A stretch of 64,000 bases of DNA. It comes from JADJEK01 sp052034255. GTDB taxonomy: Bacteria > Planctomycetota > B15-G4 > JADJEK01. The stretch covers positions 1-64,000 of the forward strand of contig JBPOIU010000045.1 of NCBI GenBank assembly GCA_052034255.1. Direction: 5' to 3'. Below are positions 18,460-28,790 of the stretch, in pieces. Positions within the stretch are counted from its first letter, which is position 1. Each line of letters starts with the position of its first letter. The translations under genes and the position numbers were made by a program. The notes beneath the pieces are model-generated. The model was not told where the DNA came from. It worked only from the letters and a program-made list of their open reading frames with translations, and did no database searches.

Positions 18460-18778
18460 GAGGTCTCCTTGGTCTTTCGACCGGTTCATGCCGAGTGAAG
18501 AAACGTGCGGGCGGTGAGCGGAAGCTCCGCAACGCCTGCGACTCGCCATTCCGCAAGCGCCTTGCCGAACGCCGCGCACCTTGTCAGCGCGCGCGAAGCG
18601 TCGGCCATTGGCATGTGTGGGGCGTCGGCGGCCGGCGCACTTGTAGAAACGAAACTGCTCGGTCACGGGAGCTTCCTCCATGCAACCCGAGCTGCGAGAT
18701 CGGCACGCGCGTTGTTGAGAGCTCCCTCGGCCGAGCGAATCCGTTCGGCGCCCGATGAACCAAGACCGAGGAGGAGCC
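18460..18778. other. Divergent control region, PRC-barrel/GNQG-repeat genes
   Basis: About 319 bp between two divergent genes that both have strong ribosome sites. I see no gene. The open frames are Arg/Ala-rich extensions without domains. Promoters in both directions are expected here, but no sigma-factor consensus is clear to me. Confidence 0.4.
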
Positions 18779-19360
18779 ATGACCGGCAAGAATCCGAACG
18801 ACACCAAGAACCAGGGCAATCAGGGCAGCCAGGGCAATCAGGGCAATCAGGGCAAACCGGGGAATGAGGGCGCCCGAGGTGATCACGGCAATCAGGGCAA
18901 GGCGGCGGGCGGCAACGTCGGAGGCGTGTCCCGCGAGTCCGGCACACCGACCGGCGGACGACCGGCCGCGACCGACGCGCCGCGCACTGCGCCCAGCACG
19001 CAACGCGACAAGAACCCGAGCGCCGCGCACGAGAGCGACAAGCACCGCGACGCGACGCAGCGCGGCATGCCCGACCAGGGCCGCGGAACGCCGGGCCAGG
19101 CGCAGGCCGAGCAGGGCGGATCCGCGCAGCGCGGAAGCTCCGGTGCGTCGAACCCGAGCGCGAACGACAAGCACCAGCGCCCGGGCGAACGCGGTGAAAG
19201 CGCCCGCTCCGGTTCCGCCGGCATGCAGGCGAAGTCGGACGCCGACGACGAGTCCTGCGCCGACGAACGCAAGGACGAAGCGCATCGCGTCAGCGACGCG
19301 TCCCGTCGCAGCACGTCGAACAAGGGCCAAGAGAAGATGAACGAAGACGCCGCGGGTTGA
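18779..19360 (+). CDS. Hydrophilic GNQG-repeat (collagen-like) protein
   Basis: A 193-residue, strongly hydrophilic protein with no hydrophobic segment and almost no large residues. Residues 9-45 hold a Gly-x-x pattern (NQGNQGSQGNQGNQG) encoded by a tandem caatcaggg-type DNA repeat between about 18811 and 18902. The rest is rich in Ser, Gly, Arg, Asp and Gln. It looks intrinsically disordered, like dehydration or stress hydrophilins, although no family match is certain. ATG 18779 follows GAGGAGG. The neighbouring divergent PRC-barrel gene fits a general-stress role. A structural role as a collagen-like chain is the alternative. Confidence 0.65.
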   Translation: MTGKNPNDTKNQGNQGSQGNQGNQGKPGNEGARGDHGNQGKAAGGNVGGVSRESGTPTGGRPAATDAPRTAPSTQRDKNPSAAHESDKHRDATQRGMPDQGRGTPGQAQAEQGGSAQRGSSGASNPSANDKHQRPGERGESARSGSAGMQAKSDADDESCADERKDEAHRVSDASRRSTSNKGQEKMNEDAAG

Positions 19361-19584
19361 TCCCGCGCCGGATTCCGTCGAGCTCTCCCGTCGCGAGTCG
19401 TGGCTTCTCCGGAGGTCGCGTCTCGCGACTCGCCGATTCGGGCGACGCTACGCGTGCCGAGCCAGAACACGATGTGCACCGAAAGACGGCGGACATGGTG
19501 TCGGAGTTCGGATCGGCGTTCCGCGATGCGGAATGCATCGCATGCCCAATCCGCCGAGTCTTGCTGCGCCGCGCTCGACCGACG

Positions 19585-22500
19585 TCACGGATCCGGCGCG
19601 ACGGCGCGTTCTCCCGCCGTGACGACGATCGGGTCCGCGCGGTCGTCGGCGAGCAGCGTGTACGAACCGGCCGGAACGAGCGGCATCGTGAACTCACCCG
19701 TCGAAGGATCGCAACGCGCGTTGACCAACACGACGGTGCCATCGGCTCGCTCGGCGCGCGCTTGGACCATGCGCATGCGCGTTCCGGTTCGCGATCCGAC
19801 GATGGAACCGCAGCGTTCGATGACGTCGACCACGTTGTGACCGACTCCAATCGTGCAGGGACGCAGGATCGACGTCGAACCCGAGCTCGTCGGGAGCGAG
19901 ACCTTCAGTACACACGGGCCGACCGACGCGGGCTCGATGCGGTACGCGCCCGACGGTGTGATCGCCGCGCCGCGGAGACTCGATCGAATCATGCGTGCGT
20001 CGAGACTCGCGGCGGTGCGATCGTCGGCTTCGACGAGGGCGATCGCGATGCCGTACGTGTTCGCATCACCGATGCGCACGACGCCCTCGACGACCACGCG
20101 CGCCGGAGCGTCGTACGTGAGATCGAGCGTCGACGTCGTCCCCTCGGCGACGACGACGTCGCCCGCCGGAGCGATGGGTCGATCCGCGTTCCGCACGGGA
20201 ACGTCGTCCTCGAGCGCGACCGCGAACTCCCAACGGCCGGGCGCGAGGCCCGCGAAGCGATACGTCCCGTCCTGCGTCACGCGCGTCGCCTTGCGTTCGC
20301 CGACGCCATCGCTCGCGAGCACGGCCAAGCCCGTGGCGGATTCGATCCCACGCACGCGCACGAGTCCCGTGACGACACCGCCGCGCGTCAACCGCAGGCG
20401 GACGATCCGCTCGGGCGAGAGATCGGCCGCGACGAGGTCGTGCCGCGCCGGCGCTGACCCACGGCACGTCGCGCGCAAGAACCAGTGCTCACCTTGCGCG
20501 AGATCGCCGATGCCGACCTTGACCTCGGCGTTGGGCTCGATCGTCCGCACTGAAACGACCTCCGCGGCACGGGTCGCCAAACCACCCCATTCCCAGCCGG
20601 ACGCACCGCCCATCTCGCGGGCGACCGTGAGATGGATCGGCCCCGCCGAGGCTTCGGCGCCTTCGACGACGACACGCAAGCTCGGGACCACCCGTAGCAG
20701 GATCGCGTCGAGGGCGGGATCGTGGTCCCCCCGATAGGGCCCGAGTTGCACGGGCGTGCGATCGTGACCCTCGATCCTGAGCGTGAACTCGCGCGGCGGC
20801 GTCGGAACGCGCGCGATCCCGTCGTCGCCCGACCTCACGCTGAAGGCGCGCGCGCCCTCGCTCCGTCCGAGCACGGCAGGAGAACCGTCGTCCCACGTTG
20901 CGATCACCGTGGCGCCGGCGAATGGGGTTCGCGTGTCCGCGTCGAGGATCGTGAGGTCGAACGTCGGCGTCGTGGGCTTGCGCAGGACGACATCGCGCTC
21001 ACCGCCACGCACGCGTTGTGCGGTCGCGGTTCGCCCATCCTCGAACGTCGCCAAGAAGTTCGTCTCGGCGTCGGCATCGGCACGACAGCGGAACGCTCCG
21101 TCCGCATCGCTGCGAACGACGTGCGTCCCCATGCGGAATCCGCCGGCACTCGATTGGACCAACCGCGTCCAACGCACGGGGACGTCCGCGAGCGGGTGGT
21201 CGGATTCGTCGACGACACGACCGACGATCGACTCGTCGTTGCGCAGCGGGCGGACTGCGATGCGCACGTCCGCATCGAGGCCCGCGGAGACGCCCACCGG
21301 CGTCGCTGCATCGACTCCGTGGTCGCGAGCCTCCGCGACGAGTGCGTACCAACCTTCGCTCAACCCCTCGAACGCGAAGCGTCCATCGGCATCCGTCGCG
21401 ACGCGTGCGACGACGTCGTCGAGTCCCACGGCCCATTGGTCTTGGCTCAGGAAGCCCTCGTGCAGTCGCAGAGTCGCGACGATCGGACGGTCGGCCGCAT
21501 CGACGACGCGCCCGCGAATCGCGCCACCCGCCGGCATCACGACGCGACCGAGCTCCCGCACTTCGCCGACGTCGCACCGCACGCGCTTCGTCACCGTTGC
21601 GCGTCCGACCGCGCGCGCGACGACGTCTTGGATGAACGCGGTGCCGGGCTCGACCGGCGGATCGCACTCGACGCGGAAGCGGCCGTCGACGCCCGTCGTG
21701 CTCGAGGGCGATCGTGGGTCCGATCCGGCGCGGACCACGGCCCCCTCGATCGGGGAGCCGTCGGGCGCTTCGCAGACTCCCGTGAGTGCGACGCGATCGA
21801 GCGCGGCGACGGGCACGGCGCTCGCTTCTCCTGCCACGTTGCTGCGGGTCGGAGTCTGCGCATCCGCGCGCACGTTTGCCGGCGTGCCTTCGATGACGCG
21901 GCCGACTTCCTGTGCGGGCGTGCCGATCACCGGATCGCGATCGGACCCATCGACGAAGACATGGACGAAGGACGCCGCTCCGATCAACACCGCGACCGCG
22001 ACGCCGGCCCAGACTTTCGCACCCATCGTGATTCCCTCCGCGACGACGAATTCGAGGGCACGCGACGACCCCGCCAGTCCCACGAGCCCACGCGCCGTCG
22101 CGCCCGGAGCGTCGTCCTTCAAGCGCTCGCGCAACGACGACCGAGCCGTCCTCAAGCGCGAGCGGACGGTCTCGACCGGGACGCGCAGCCGCGCGGCCAC
22201 CTCGGCCTCCGAGGACTCGTCGAGGTAGCGCAACAGCACGGTCGAACGAAACGGCTCCTCGAGCGCGAGCACGGCGCCGAGGACACGACCGCGAAGCTCC
22301 TCGGTCTCGGCGATGCGCGCCGGATCGGGCATCGCCTCGAGCAGCGGCGCAGCGCGCTCGTGCGTAAGCCTGCGGTGCGCGTCGCGCTTGCGATTCAGAG
22401 CCAAGCGTCGCGCGATGCGGGACAGCAGTGGAGCGCGGACGTCACCGCCCCGCGCTCCGTGACGCAGAGCCGCCAACCACGTTTGCTGGACGACGTCGTC

Positions 22501-22596
22501 GGCAGCGTCGGGATCGACGAGCAAGTCGGCCGCGATCCGCCGCACGAGCGAACGGTGCGCGAGCAGCACGTCGAGGGTCACGTCGGCGGTCGTCAT
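19585..22596 (-). CDS. ECF sigma factor fused to membrane helix and beta-sandwich tail (copy 1)
   Basis: A 1003-residue fusion. Residues 10-75 form sigma region 2 (DAADDVVQQTWLAA) and 101-158 region 4 (STVLLRYLDE, then VPVETVRSRLRTARSSL). A membrane helix follows at about 192-215 (AKVWAGVAVAVLIGAASF). The remaining ~780 residues are a chain of carboxypeptidase-regulatory-like/SpaA-like beta-sandwiches, recognisable by units such as GAIRGRVVDAADRPI and ESIVGRVVDESDHPL with DGRF or DGTY turns. The topology should be N-in, C-out: a sigma factor tied to the membrane by its own sensor-like tail. It is the last of three tandem paralogues, 93 nt after copy 2. No separate anti-sigma gene is adjacent. 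Confidence 0.88.
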   Translation of the reverse strand: MTTADVTLDVLLAHRSLVRRIAADLLVDPDAADDVVQQTWLAALRHGARGGDVRAPLLSRIARRLALNRKRDAHRRLTHERAAPLLEAMPDPARIAETEELRGRVLGAVLALEEPFRSTVLLRYLDESSEAEVAARLRVPVETVRSRLRTARSSLRERLKDDAPGATARGLVGLAGSSRALEFVVAEGITMGAKVWAGVAVAVLIGAASFVHVFVDGSDRDPVIGTPAQEVGRVIEGTPANVRADAQTPTRSNVAGEASAVPVAALDRVALTGVCEAPDGSPIEGAVVRAGSDPRSPSSTTGVDGRFRVECDPPVEPGTAFIQDVVARAVGRATVTKRVRCDVGEVRELGRVVMPAGGAIRGRVVDAADRPIVATLRLHEGFLSQDQWAVGLDDVVARVATDADGRFAFEGLSEGWYALVAEARDHGVDAATPVGVSAGLDADVRIAVRPLRNDESIVGRVVDESDHPLADVPVRWTRLVQSSAGGFRMGTHVVRSDADGAFRCRADADAETNFLATFEDGRTATAQRVRGGERDVVLRKPTTPTFDLTILDADTRTPFAGATVIATWDDGSPAVLGRSEGARAFSVRSGDDGIARVPTPPREFTLRIEGHDRTPVQLGPYRGDHDPALDAILLRVVPSLRVVVEGAEASAGPIHLTVAREMGGASGWEWGGLATRAAEVVSVRTIEPNAEVKVGIGDLAQGEHWFLRATCRGSAPARHDLVAADLSPERIVRLRLTRGGVVTGLVRVRGIESATGLAVLASDGVGERKATRVTQDGTYRFAGLAPGRWEFAVALEDDVPVRNADRPIAPAGDVVVAEGTTSTLDLTYDAPARVVVEGVVRIGDANTYGIAIALVEADDRTAASLDARMIRSSLRGAAITPSGAYRIEPASVGPCVLKVSLPTSSGSTSILRPCTIGVGHNVVDVIERCGSIVGSRTGTRMRMVQARAERADGTVVLVNARCDPSTGEFTMPLVPAGSYTLLADDRADPIVVTAGERAVAPDP

Positions 22597-22689
22597 GGCG
22601 GGGATTCAACACCGCTCGACCGACCGATGGGTCACGCGATCTTCCGCGGTCCTTGGCTGCTCCCCGATCCCGACTCCGAGCCGGTCGAG

Positions 22690-25600
22690 TCAGTCCTTCG
22701 TTCCGCCAACCGTCGTGACCTCGCCCGGGACGACGTCGACCGTCGCCAGGAGTTCGCCGTCAACCAGGACCGTGGAGCTGCCCGCGACGACCGGGCCGGT
22801 CGACCAGCGACCGTCGGGCCCGGCGATGGCGATCGCGCGAGCGACCGTCTGCGCGTCGATGTGGAGTTCGACGTCGATGCGCGCTTCGCGCGGCGGATCG
22901 AGCGTGCCTTCGAGCCGACCGGTCGTGACGTCGAAGCGCGTGAAGGTCGTCCCGACGGCGAGATCCACGACGCGGGTCAGGCAGGATTCTTGGGTCGCAT
23001 CCGGCAAGAACGCGAAGAGAACGTGCCTCCCGGGACGGTGGGCGCAGAGTTCGAACGTGCCGTCGGGGGCAGCGTGGACGAGGTCGATGGCGCCCCGTCG
23101 CCAGCCGAAGTCGGGTGCGAGCGGCTCCGCGACATCGAGCGCCTCATAGAGCTCCAGTTGGAGTCCGCTGCTCGGACCCCCATCCATGGTCGTCGCACCG
23201 TGTACCGACACCGTCGGGGCGCGCGCGCCGACGAGATCGACGCGCGTGGTCGCTCCGGACACCACAACTGCGTTCGGAGGTGGGATCGCCCGGTCCGTTC
23301 GGTTGAACGACCCGAACGACGTCACGTCCGCCACGTCAAAGCGTGGTTCGACCCGCCAAGGCCCCGGCTCGAGCCGATCGATGCGGTAGGTGCCGTCCTC
23401 CGCGACCCGAGTGTGGCGCCGAGGCCTTAGCCAATCTCGACCGTCGCCGCGGTTCACGGCCACAAACACTCCTGCGACCGACGATCCGTCGCTCGACGTC
23501 ACCGTTCCCTCGATCGATCCACCAGCATCGAGTTCGACGACCAGACTCCCGGCAGCATCGAGCTCGCGCCGCGTCGTTGGCCCAATCGTTCGATCGGCGT
23601 ATCCGCGGCTCAGGACCCAGATCACGACACGGTCGTCGGGATTGACGGAGTTCCACGATGCGCGAAACGAGCCGTCGCTTGCGGTCACGGCCGATGCAGT
23701 CTCTTCGTGTCGCTCGGTCACGAAGCCGCAGCTCTCGTAGTGCTCCTCGGCATCGGCACGGGAAATCGTGACCTGCGCGTTGGCCACGCCTCGCCCCGCG
23801 GCTTCGACCAGACCCTGCAGGGCCCCCGTCGATTCCATCCGGATCTCGATCGGCTCGCCGTCGATCGCCTGCCGAGGCCCGACGCGCGTCGTCGAGAAAC
23901 CCTGGATGTTCGCGACGATCGAGAACGTCGTCGGGGGCGCCGCGATGGGAGCGATGCCGGCATCGTCCGACTCCACCGCCACGTAGCGAACGTCGTTGAC
24001 CGCTTCGAGTGTCAGCGAGGCGAGTGCGCGGATCGGTGCTCCGGTCGACGCGTCCACGAATGCCACGGAACATGGTCTAGCTGCGGGAAGTTGCAGGATG
24101 ACGGGACCATTCTGCGGCCCGTCCGCGGCGGCTCGTACTCGTCGTCCGTCCTCCCACCGCAGCGTGAACTCATGGTGCACCTCCGCGGGCACTGCGATGC
24201 CCACGGCTTGCGCCGCACGTGCGATCACGCGAAACGTCCCGTCGGATCCGGAATGAAGGATGCCGGAGAACGAACCGTCACCACTGCCGACCGAATGCTC
24301 GACGGCCGCGAACGGCAGGCCCACGCCGTTCTCGTCCAGAACCACACCCTCGATCCACAGCGGTCCTTGGGCTGGATGTAGGACGATCGTGACGTCCTGT
24401 CCCCGTTGGCGGGATGTGGCCAAACGATCGACGCGGATCGGCTCGTGCGCATCGGATCCCGCGACGAGGTCGTACCACTCGAATCGAAGCTCGTCGAACG
24501 CGAAGGATCCGTCCGCGGCCGAGGTCGCTTCCGCGACGTCATCCACGCCGGCCGTCGACCAGGGCGAGCTCCAAGCCGCACGCTCTCGCGTCGTCGTCGC
24601 GCGAATCCAGGCCCCACCCACCGGATTGCCCGCTTCATCGACCACACGGCCACTCAGCGACGCGCCGGCCTCGAGCACGAGATCGCCGAGAACGACGTCG
24701 ACGCCCGCACTCAGGATCACGGACCGGACCAGGCCGCGAAAACCCGGCGCGCGGATCTCGAATCGGGCGTATTCGTCGCCGGCGCGGTTCGTGACCGGGA
24801 TCGAGAACGTGCCGTCCGCACGAACACGATGACGGGCGCGCGGTGAACCGCCAGCATCGAGCTCCATCGAGACTTCGGCAGCGCGGATCGCGTGCCCACT
24901 CGAGTCGATGACCCGACCGCGCATTTCCATGGACGAAGCGCGTGTCGGCGAAGAACGCGAAGCTTCGTCTTCACGCAGGTCCGTGAGGCCACTCCGCGCG
25001 ATTTCCGGTTCTCGCGACGTGCCTTCCATCGCAGTCGGTTCACCGTCTGAGCGATCGACCGTATTCGAGTCGAGACTCGCGAGGTCGCGACGCGCGCCGA
25101 CGTCGTCACCCCCACCCCACCACCCAAACCCCACCACGACGACGACCACCACTGCCGCCGCGATCCACGCCTTCGTCGCCACGATCGCACCTCCGGTCGC
25201 GACGAGGACTCCGTCGATCGTGCGCGCACCCGCGAGCACGAGCAAACCCTGCACGCGCTCGCGCCGCGTCGCTTCGTCTGCGGGCAGCAAGCGTTCGCGC
25301 AGGAGTTCCTGCGCTCGCTTCAGCCGCGTGCGGATCGTCTCGACGGGCACGCCCTGCTTCGCCGCGATCGCGCGCGGCGGCAGGTCGTCGTAGAACCGCA
25401 ACAGCACGGTCGTGCGCAGTGGTTCCGCGAGTTCCAGCACCGCGCGCACGAGTCGGCCGCGCTCCTCCTCGAGTTCGAGGATGCGCTGCGGGGTCGATGT
25501 TTCGCCACGCGGGACATCGCGCTCGCGACGGTCACGGCGCAGTGCGCCACGCCGCACGTTGAACGCAAGTCGCCGCGCGACCGTCGCCAACCATGCCCGC

Positions 25601-25752
25601 GACACGTCGATCCGCGCCGACCACGCCCGCAGCAGCGTCTGCTGCGCGACGTCCTCCGCGAGCGCTTGATCCGCCAACACCGCGCGCGCCACCGCGACCA
25701 CGAAGTCGCGGTGTTCGAGGCAGCGTTCCAACGAGACGGAGTCGTTCGTCAT
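22690..25752 (-). CDS. ECF sigma factor fused to membrane helix and beta-sandwich tail (copy 2)
   Basis: About 1020 residues with the same plan as its neighbours: sigma region 2 (ALAEDVAQQTLLRAW), region 4 (VLLRFYDDLPPRAIAAKQG, VPVETIRTRLKRAQELL), a very hydrophobic helix at about 193-212 (IAAAVVVVVVVGFGWW), then repeated carboxypeptidase-regulatory-like domains (MRGRVIDSSGHAI, SLSGRVVDEAGNPVGGA, SIEGTVTSSDGSSVAG). I start at ATG 25752 (MTNDSVSLERCLEHRDF), which lines up with the other copies; a 24-residue extension looks spurious. The tail differs strongly in sequence from copies 1 and 3, while the sigma part is well kept, as expected if each copy senses a different cue. Confidence 0.88.
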   Translation of the reverse strand: MTNDSVSLERCLEHRDFVVAVARAVLADQALAEDVAQQTLLRAWSARIDVSRAWLATVARRLAFNVRRGALRRDRRERDVPRGETSTPQRILELEEERGRLVRAVLELAEPLRTTVLLRFYDDLPPRAIAAKQGVPVETIRTRLKRAQELLRERLLPADEATRRERVQGLLVLAGARTIDGVLVATGGAIVATKAWIAAAVVVVVVVGFGWWGGGDDVGARRDLASLDSNTVDRSDGEPTAMEGTSREPEIARSGLTDLREDEASRSSPTRASSMEMRGRVIDSSGHAIRAAEVSMELDAGGSPRARHRVRADGTFSIPVTNRAGDEYARFEIRAPGFRGLVRSVILSAGVDVVLGDLVLEAGASLSGRVVDEAGNPVGGAWIRATTTRERAAWSSPWSTAGVDDVAEATSAADGSFAFDELRFEWYDLVAGSDAHEPIRVDRLATSRQRGQDVTIVLHPAQGPLWIEGVVLDENGVGLPFAAVEHSVGSGDGSFSGILHSGSDGTFRVIARAAQAVGIAVPAEVHHEFTLRWEDGRRVRAAADGPQNGPVILQLPAARPCSVAFVDASTGAPIRALASLTLEAVNDVRYVAVESDDAGIAPIAAPPTTFSIVANIQGFSTTRVGPRQAIDGEPIEIRMESTGALQGLVEAAGRGVANAQVTISRADAEEHYESCGFVTERHEETASAVTASDGSFRASWNSVNPDDRVVIWVLSRGYADRTIGPTTRRELDAAGSLVVELDAGGSIEGTVTSSDGSSVAGVFVAVNRGDGRDWLRPRRHTRVAEDGTYRIDRLEPGPWRVEPRFDVADVTSFGSFNRTDRAIPPPNAVVVSGATTRVDLVGARAPTVSVHGATTMDGGPSSGLQLELYEALDVAEPLAPDFGWRRGAIDLVHAAPDGTFELCAHRPGRHVLFAFLPDATQESCLTRVVDLAVGTTFTRFDVTTGRLEGTLDPPREARIDVELHIDAQTVARAIAIAGPDGRWSTGPVVAGSSTVLVDGELLATVDVVPGEVTTVGGTKD

Positions 25753-25820
25753 TGCGAGAGCCGAGACACCACGCGCACCGGAACCGGTCGCCGGAAATCC
25801 TCGGCTTCTTCCTACCCGCG

Positions 25821-28790
25821 TCAATCCATGGGAATGCGCGTGGTCTCACCGGGGCGGACCTCGAATGGGCCCCGAGGGCCTTCTGGAGCCACGAGCGTCC
25901 ACGTGCCGGCGGGGACCAGAGGCAGTTGCAACACGCCGGGTCCATCGAGAGTCGCATCCATGCGCATGCGCGCCCCGTCTTCGGCGACGCCGTACAACAG
26001 CAGGCGGCCAGGGGACGCGTCGGCCCGCGGGACGAGTTCGATGGTGCCGGTGCGGACGTCGACGTCCACACGCCGTTCACCGGAAACGAGGAACTGGTCA
26101 TAGCGCAGCGCGCGACTCGTCGAACCCGCGGCGATCTGAATCTCCAACCATTGCCGTCCGCTCCGGCTCGAGACCAGTTCGAACGCGCCGTCCGCGTCGG
26201 CCTCGACCGGCTCCGCGACGACGTGCGCGAATTGCCAGGCGTCCTCGGCCGACGTTTCTCCTTCGGAGTTCCTCTCGACGAGCATGGCGCGTACGAGCGG
26301 CCGCGCCGCGCCATCGATGCGCACGACGCCGACCACGGTCGGGTCCATGCGATCGTGCAGTGCGAGATCGATGCGCATCGTCAGTCCTTCGGTGACGATG
26401 GCATTCGGCTCCGGAGCCGCGCGGATCGTGCCGTACAGCGATCCGCCGAAGACATCGTCCTCGCGGAGCTCGACTCTCCAACGCCCAGCCGGGACCGCGT
26501 GGAGCACGAATCGCCCCATCTCGTCCGTGCGCGTGGTCCGCGGGACCCCATCGCCGCACGAGGCCGCGACGACGATGCCCGCGCGCTCGATGCGCGTCGG
26601 CGTCAGCACCTCTCCCGTGATCGTGCCACCGCGTGTCATGCGGATCCGCTGCGGGGACGCGTCCGCGACCCGCGCTCGAAGATCGAGGAGCTCGGAGCGA
26701 GCGGACGCCAGACCCGGCGCGGCGACGTCCAGCGCCGCGCGTTCGAGTTCAGGCGGGACTTCGATGGAGAACGATCCGTCCTCCGCGGTCCGGACCGAGC
26801 TCGTGCGGTGTTGCGCCCAGTGCACGACGAAGCCCATCGCCTCCATCGGCGCGGCGAGCGGCTCCGACCAAGTCACGGTCGCACGCGCGACTGGGGCACC
26901 GTCGGGGTCGACGACGACTCCTTGCACCCGCGGTGTCGCGCGCATCGTGACCTCGATCGGCGCAGTCGGCATGTTCGCTGGATACGGCCCGACCGTCACG
27001 ACGTCGTAGCCGCTCGCCCGCACCGTCAAGGACCACGGAGCCGCGGGAGGTGCGACGAAGAATCCGGTGGATGTTGCGCGAACGGCGAAGCCACCGGCTT
27101 CGTCCTCCGTCGAAACCCGACCGGAACGCAGGACGATCGGATCACGCGTCGTCGCATCGACCGCGTGGACGGTGACGCGCGGCGCGTCGGGCAGGCGCAG
27201 CACGACGTCCGGACCGCCGGCGACGAGACCGTCGCGCTGCACGGTGCGGCCATCCGGCGCCGTGTACCGCAGCGCATGCACGGCATCGATGCCACAGGTC
27301 AGATCGAATGCACCCCGGTCGTCCGTCGCGAGCGTGCTCGACCAATTCCATTTCCCCACTGCGGTGCCATCACGACCCTTGCCGCTCCACAGCAGCGACG
27401 CATGCGGGATGGGCGCACCGCGTTCGTCCTCGAGGCGACCTCGGAGGCGGATGCCGGAGCGCGGGCGCTCGACGATGATCACGACGTCCTCGGTGATCCG
27501 CCGCGCGCGGACAGGGATCGCGTCGACCGCGCCGATCCACGAGTCTTCACCGCGCGCACCCACCACGACCCAACCGGGCTCGATGCCGTCGATCTGGAAA
27601 CGGCCCGCGGCGTCGGTCACCGCCCGCACGCCGCCGTCGAGGTCGAATCGAAGCCAAGCAGCATGCACCTCGGTCCACGACGAGGCGACGACCACTCGCG
27701 CACCCGCGACCGGAACTCCGTCGGTGTCGACGACGCGGCCGTGGATCGCGCCGCTGCGTTCGAGGGCGATGACGCCGAGATGCAGGACACCGGACTCCGG
27801 GGCCCCCACCTTGATCGACTTCGCCACGCGACCTGCGCCACTCGCTCCGACGACCCATGGACCGTCGCGCGGCGCGTCGTCGAGCCCCACGAACCCGAAG
27901 CTCCCGTCGACCTCGGTTTCCGTCGCACGCGACCAGTCCGCGCCCGAATCACTCCACAGGCGCACGTGGGCGCCATGGATCGGGTCCCCGTCCTCGTCGA
28001 TGACGCGGCCCGTGAGTCCCAAAGGCGCGCGGGGTTGGTCGATCCCATCCGCGCGTTCCCTCGTCGGCGCGGCGGCCACTTCGGGTGCTTCCGCGGTTGC
28101 GCCGGAGCCGGTGACCTGCACCGTCGGCGCGGCGGGCGTCGGCGATTCGCCCTCGCGGTCCCGCGCGCCGAACCACAGCACGGCCACCCCGAGCACCCCC
28201 ACGACCGCGAGACCTTTCGCCCCCATCAGCAGTCCTCCGAGCGTGGCCATCCAGGGCAACTGGGGCACGTCCATGGCCGCGAGCGCGAGCAGCGCACGAT
28301 GGGGCTGTTCCGATTCGCCCGGCATCAGCGCGGAGCGCAATCGCTGCTGCGCGCGCTTCAAGCGCGTCTTCACGGTCTCGACCGGCACCCCGAGTCGCGC
28401 CGCGATCGCGCGCGGCGGTAGGTCCTCGTAGAAGCGCAGCAAGACGACCGATCGGTACGGCTCCTCGAGCCCGAGCACCGCGCCGACGACGCGGCGGCGC
28501 TCTTCCTCCAGTTCGAGGATCTGCTGCGGCGACGGTGTGGCCGGAGGCGCCTCGTATCGGAGTTCGCGCGCGGCGCGGCGATCCCGCGACCGGCGCAAGT
28601 TGATCGCCAGGTGGCGCGCGATCGTCGCCAAGAAACCCGGCGACGCGACGTCAGCGTCACGGGCGACGATCCAGGTCTGCTGGACGACGTCCTCGGCGAG
28701 AGCGCCGTCGTCCAGCACCGCGCGCGCAATCGCTCGCACGAAGGCGCGGTGTCGCATCAGGGATTCGAACGGATCGTCCATCGTCGCCAT
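25821..28790 (-). CDS. ECF sigma factor fused to membrane helix and beta-sandwich tail (copy 3)
   Basis: About 989 residues. Region 2 reads ALAEDVVQQTWIVA, region 4 reads VVLLRFYEDLPPRAIAARLG then VPVETVKTRLKRAQQRL. A membrane helix lies at about 188-207 (MGAKGLAVVGVLGVAVLWF), followed by a short Pro/Ala-rich stem and a chain of carboxypeptidase-regulatory-like domains (GLTGRVIDEDGDPIHGA, AIHGRVVDTDGVPVAGA, TITGEVLTPTRIERAG). ATG 28790 is chosen by alignment to copy 2; ATG 28779 is three codons in. It is the first gene of the tandem set and is divergent from the SGNH hydrolase gene, with 198 bp between them. Confidence 0.88.
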   Translation of the reverse strand: MATMDDPFESLMRHRAFVRAIARAVLDDGALAEDVVQQTWIVARDADVASPGFLATIARHLAINLRRSRDRRAARELRYEAPPATPSPQQILELEEERRRVVGAVLGLEEPYRSVVLLRFYEDLPPRAIAARLGVPVETVKTRLKRAQQRLRSALMPGESEQPHRALLALAAMDVPQLPWMATLGGLLMGAKGLAVVGVLGVAVLWFGARDREGESPTPAAPTVQVTGSGATAEAPEVAAAPTRERADGIDQPRAPLGLTGRVIDEDGDPIHGAHVRLWSDSGADWSRATETEVDGSFGFVGLDDAPRDGPWVVGASGAGRVAKSIKVGAPESGVLHLGVIALERSGAIHGRVVDTDGVPVAGARVVVASSWTEVHAAWLRFDLDGGVRAVTDAAGRFQIDGIEPGWVVVGARGEDSWIGAVDAIPVRARRITEDVVIIVERPRSGIRLRGRLEDERGAPIPHASLLWSGKGRDGTAVGKWNWSSTLATDDRGAFDLTCGIDAVHALRYTAPDGRTVQRDGLVAGGPDVVLRLPDAPRVTVHAVDATTRDPIVLRSGRVSTEDEAGGFAVRATSTGFFVAPPAAPWSLTVRASGYDVVTVGPYPANMPTAPIEVTMRATPRVQGVVVDPDGAPVARATVTWSEPLAAPMEAMGFVVHWAQHRTSSVRTAEDGSFSIEVPPELERAALDVAAPGLASARSELLDLRARVADASPQRIRMTRGGTITGEVLTPTRIERAGIVVAASCGDGVPRTTRTDEMGRFVLHAVPAGRWRVELREDDVFGGSLYGTIRAAPEPNAIVTEGLTMRIDLALHDRMDPTVVGVVRIDGAARPLVRAMLVERNSEGETSAEDAWQFAHVVAEPVEADADGAFELVSSRSGRQWLEIQIAAGSTSRALRYDQFLVSGERRVDVDVRTGTIELVPRADASPGRLLLYGVAEDGARMRMDATLDGPGVLQLPLVPAGTWTLVAPEGPRGPFEVRPGETTRIPMD

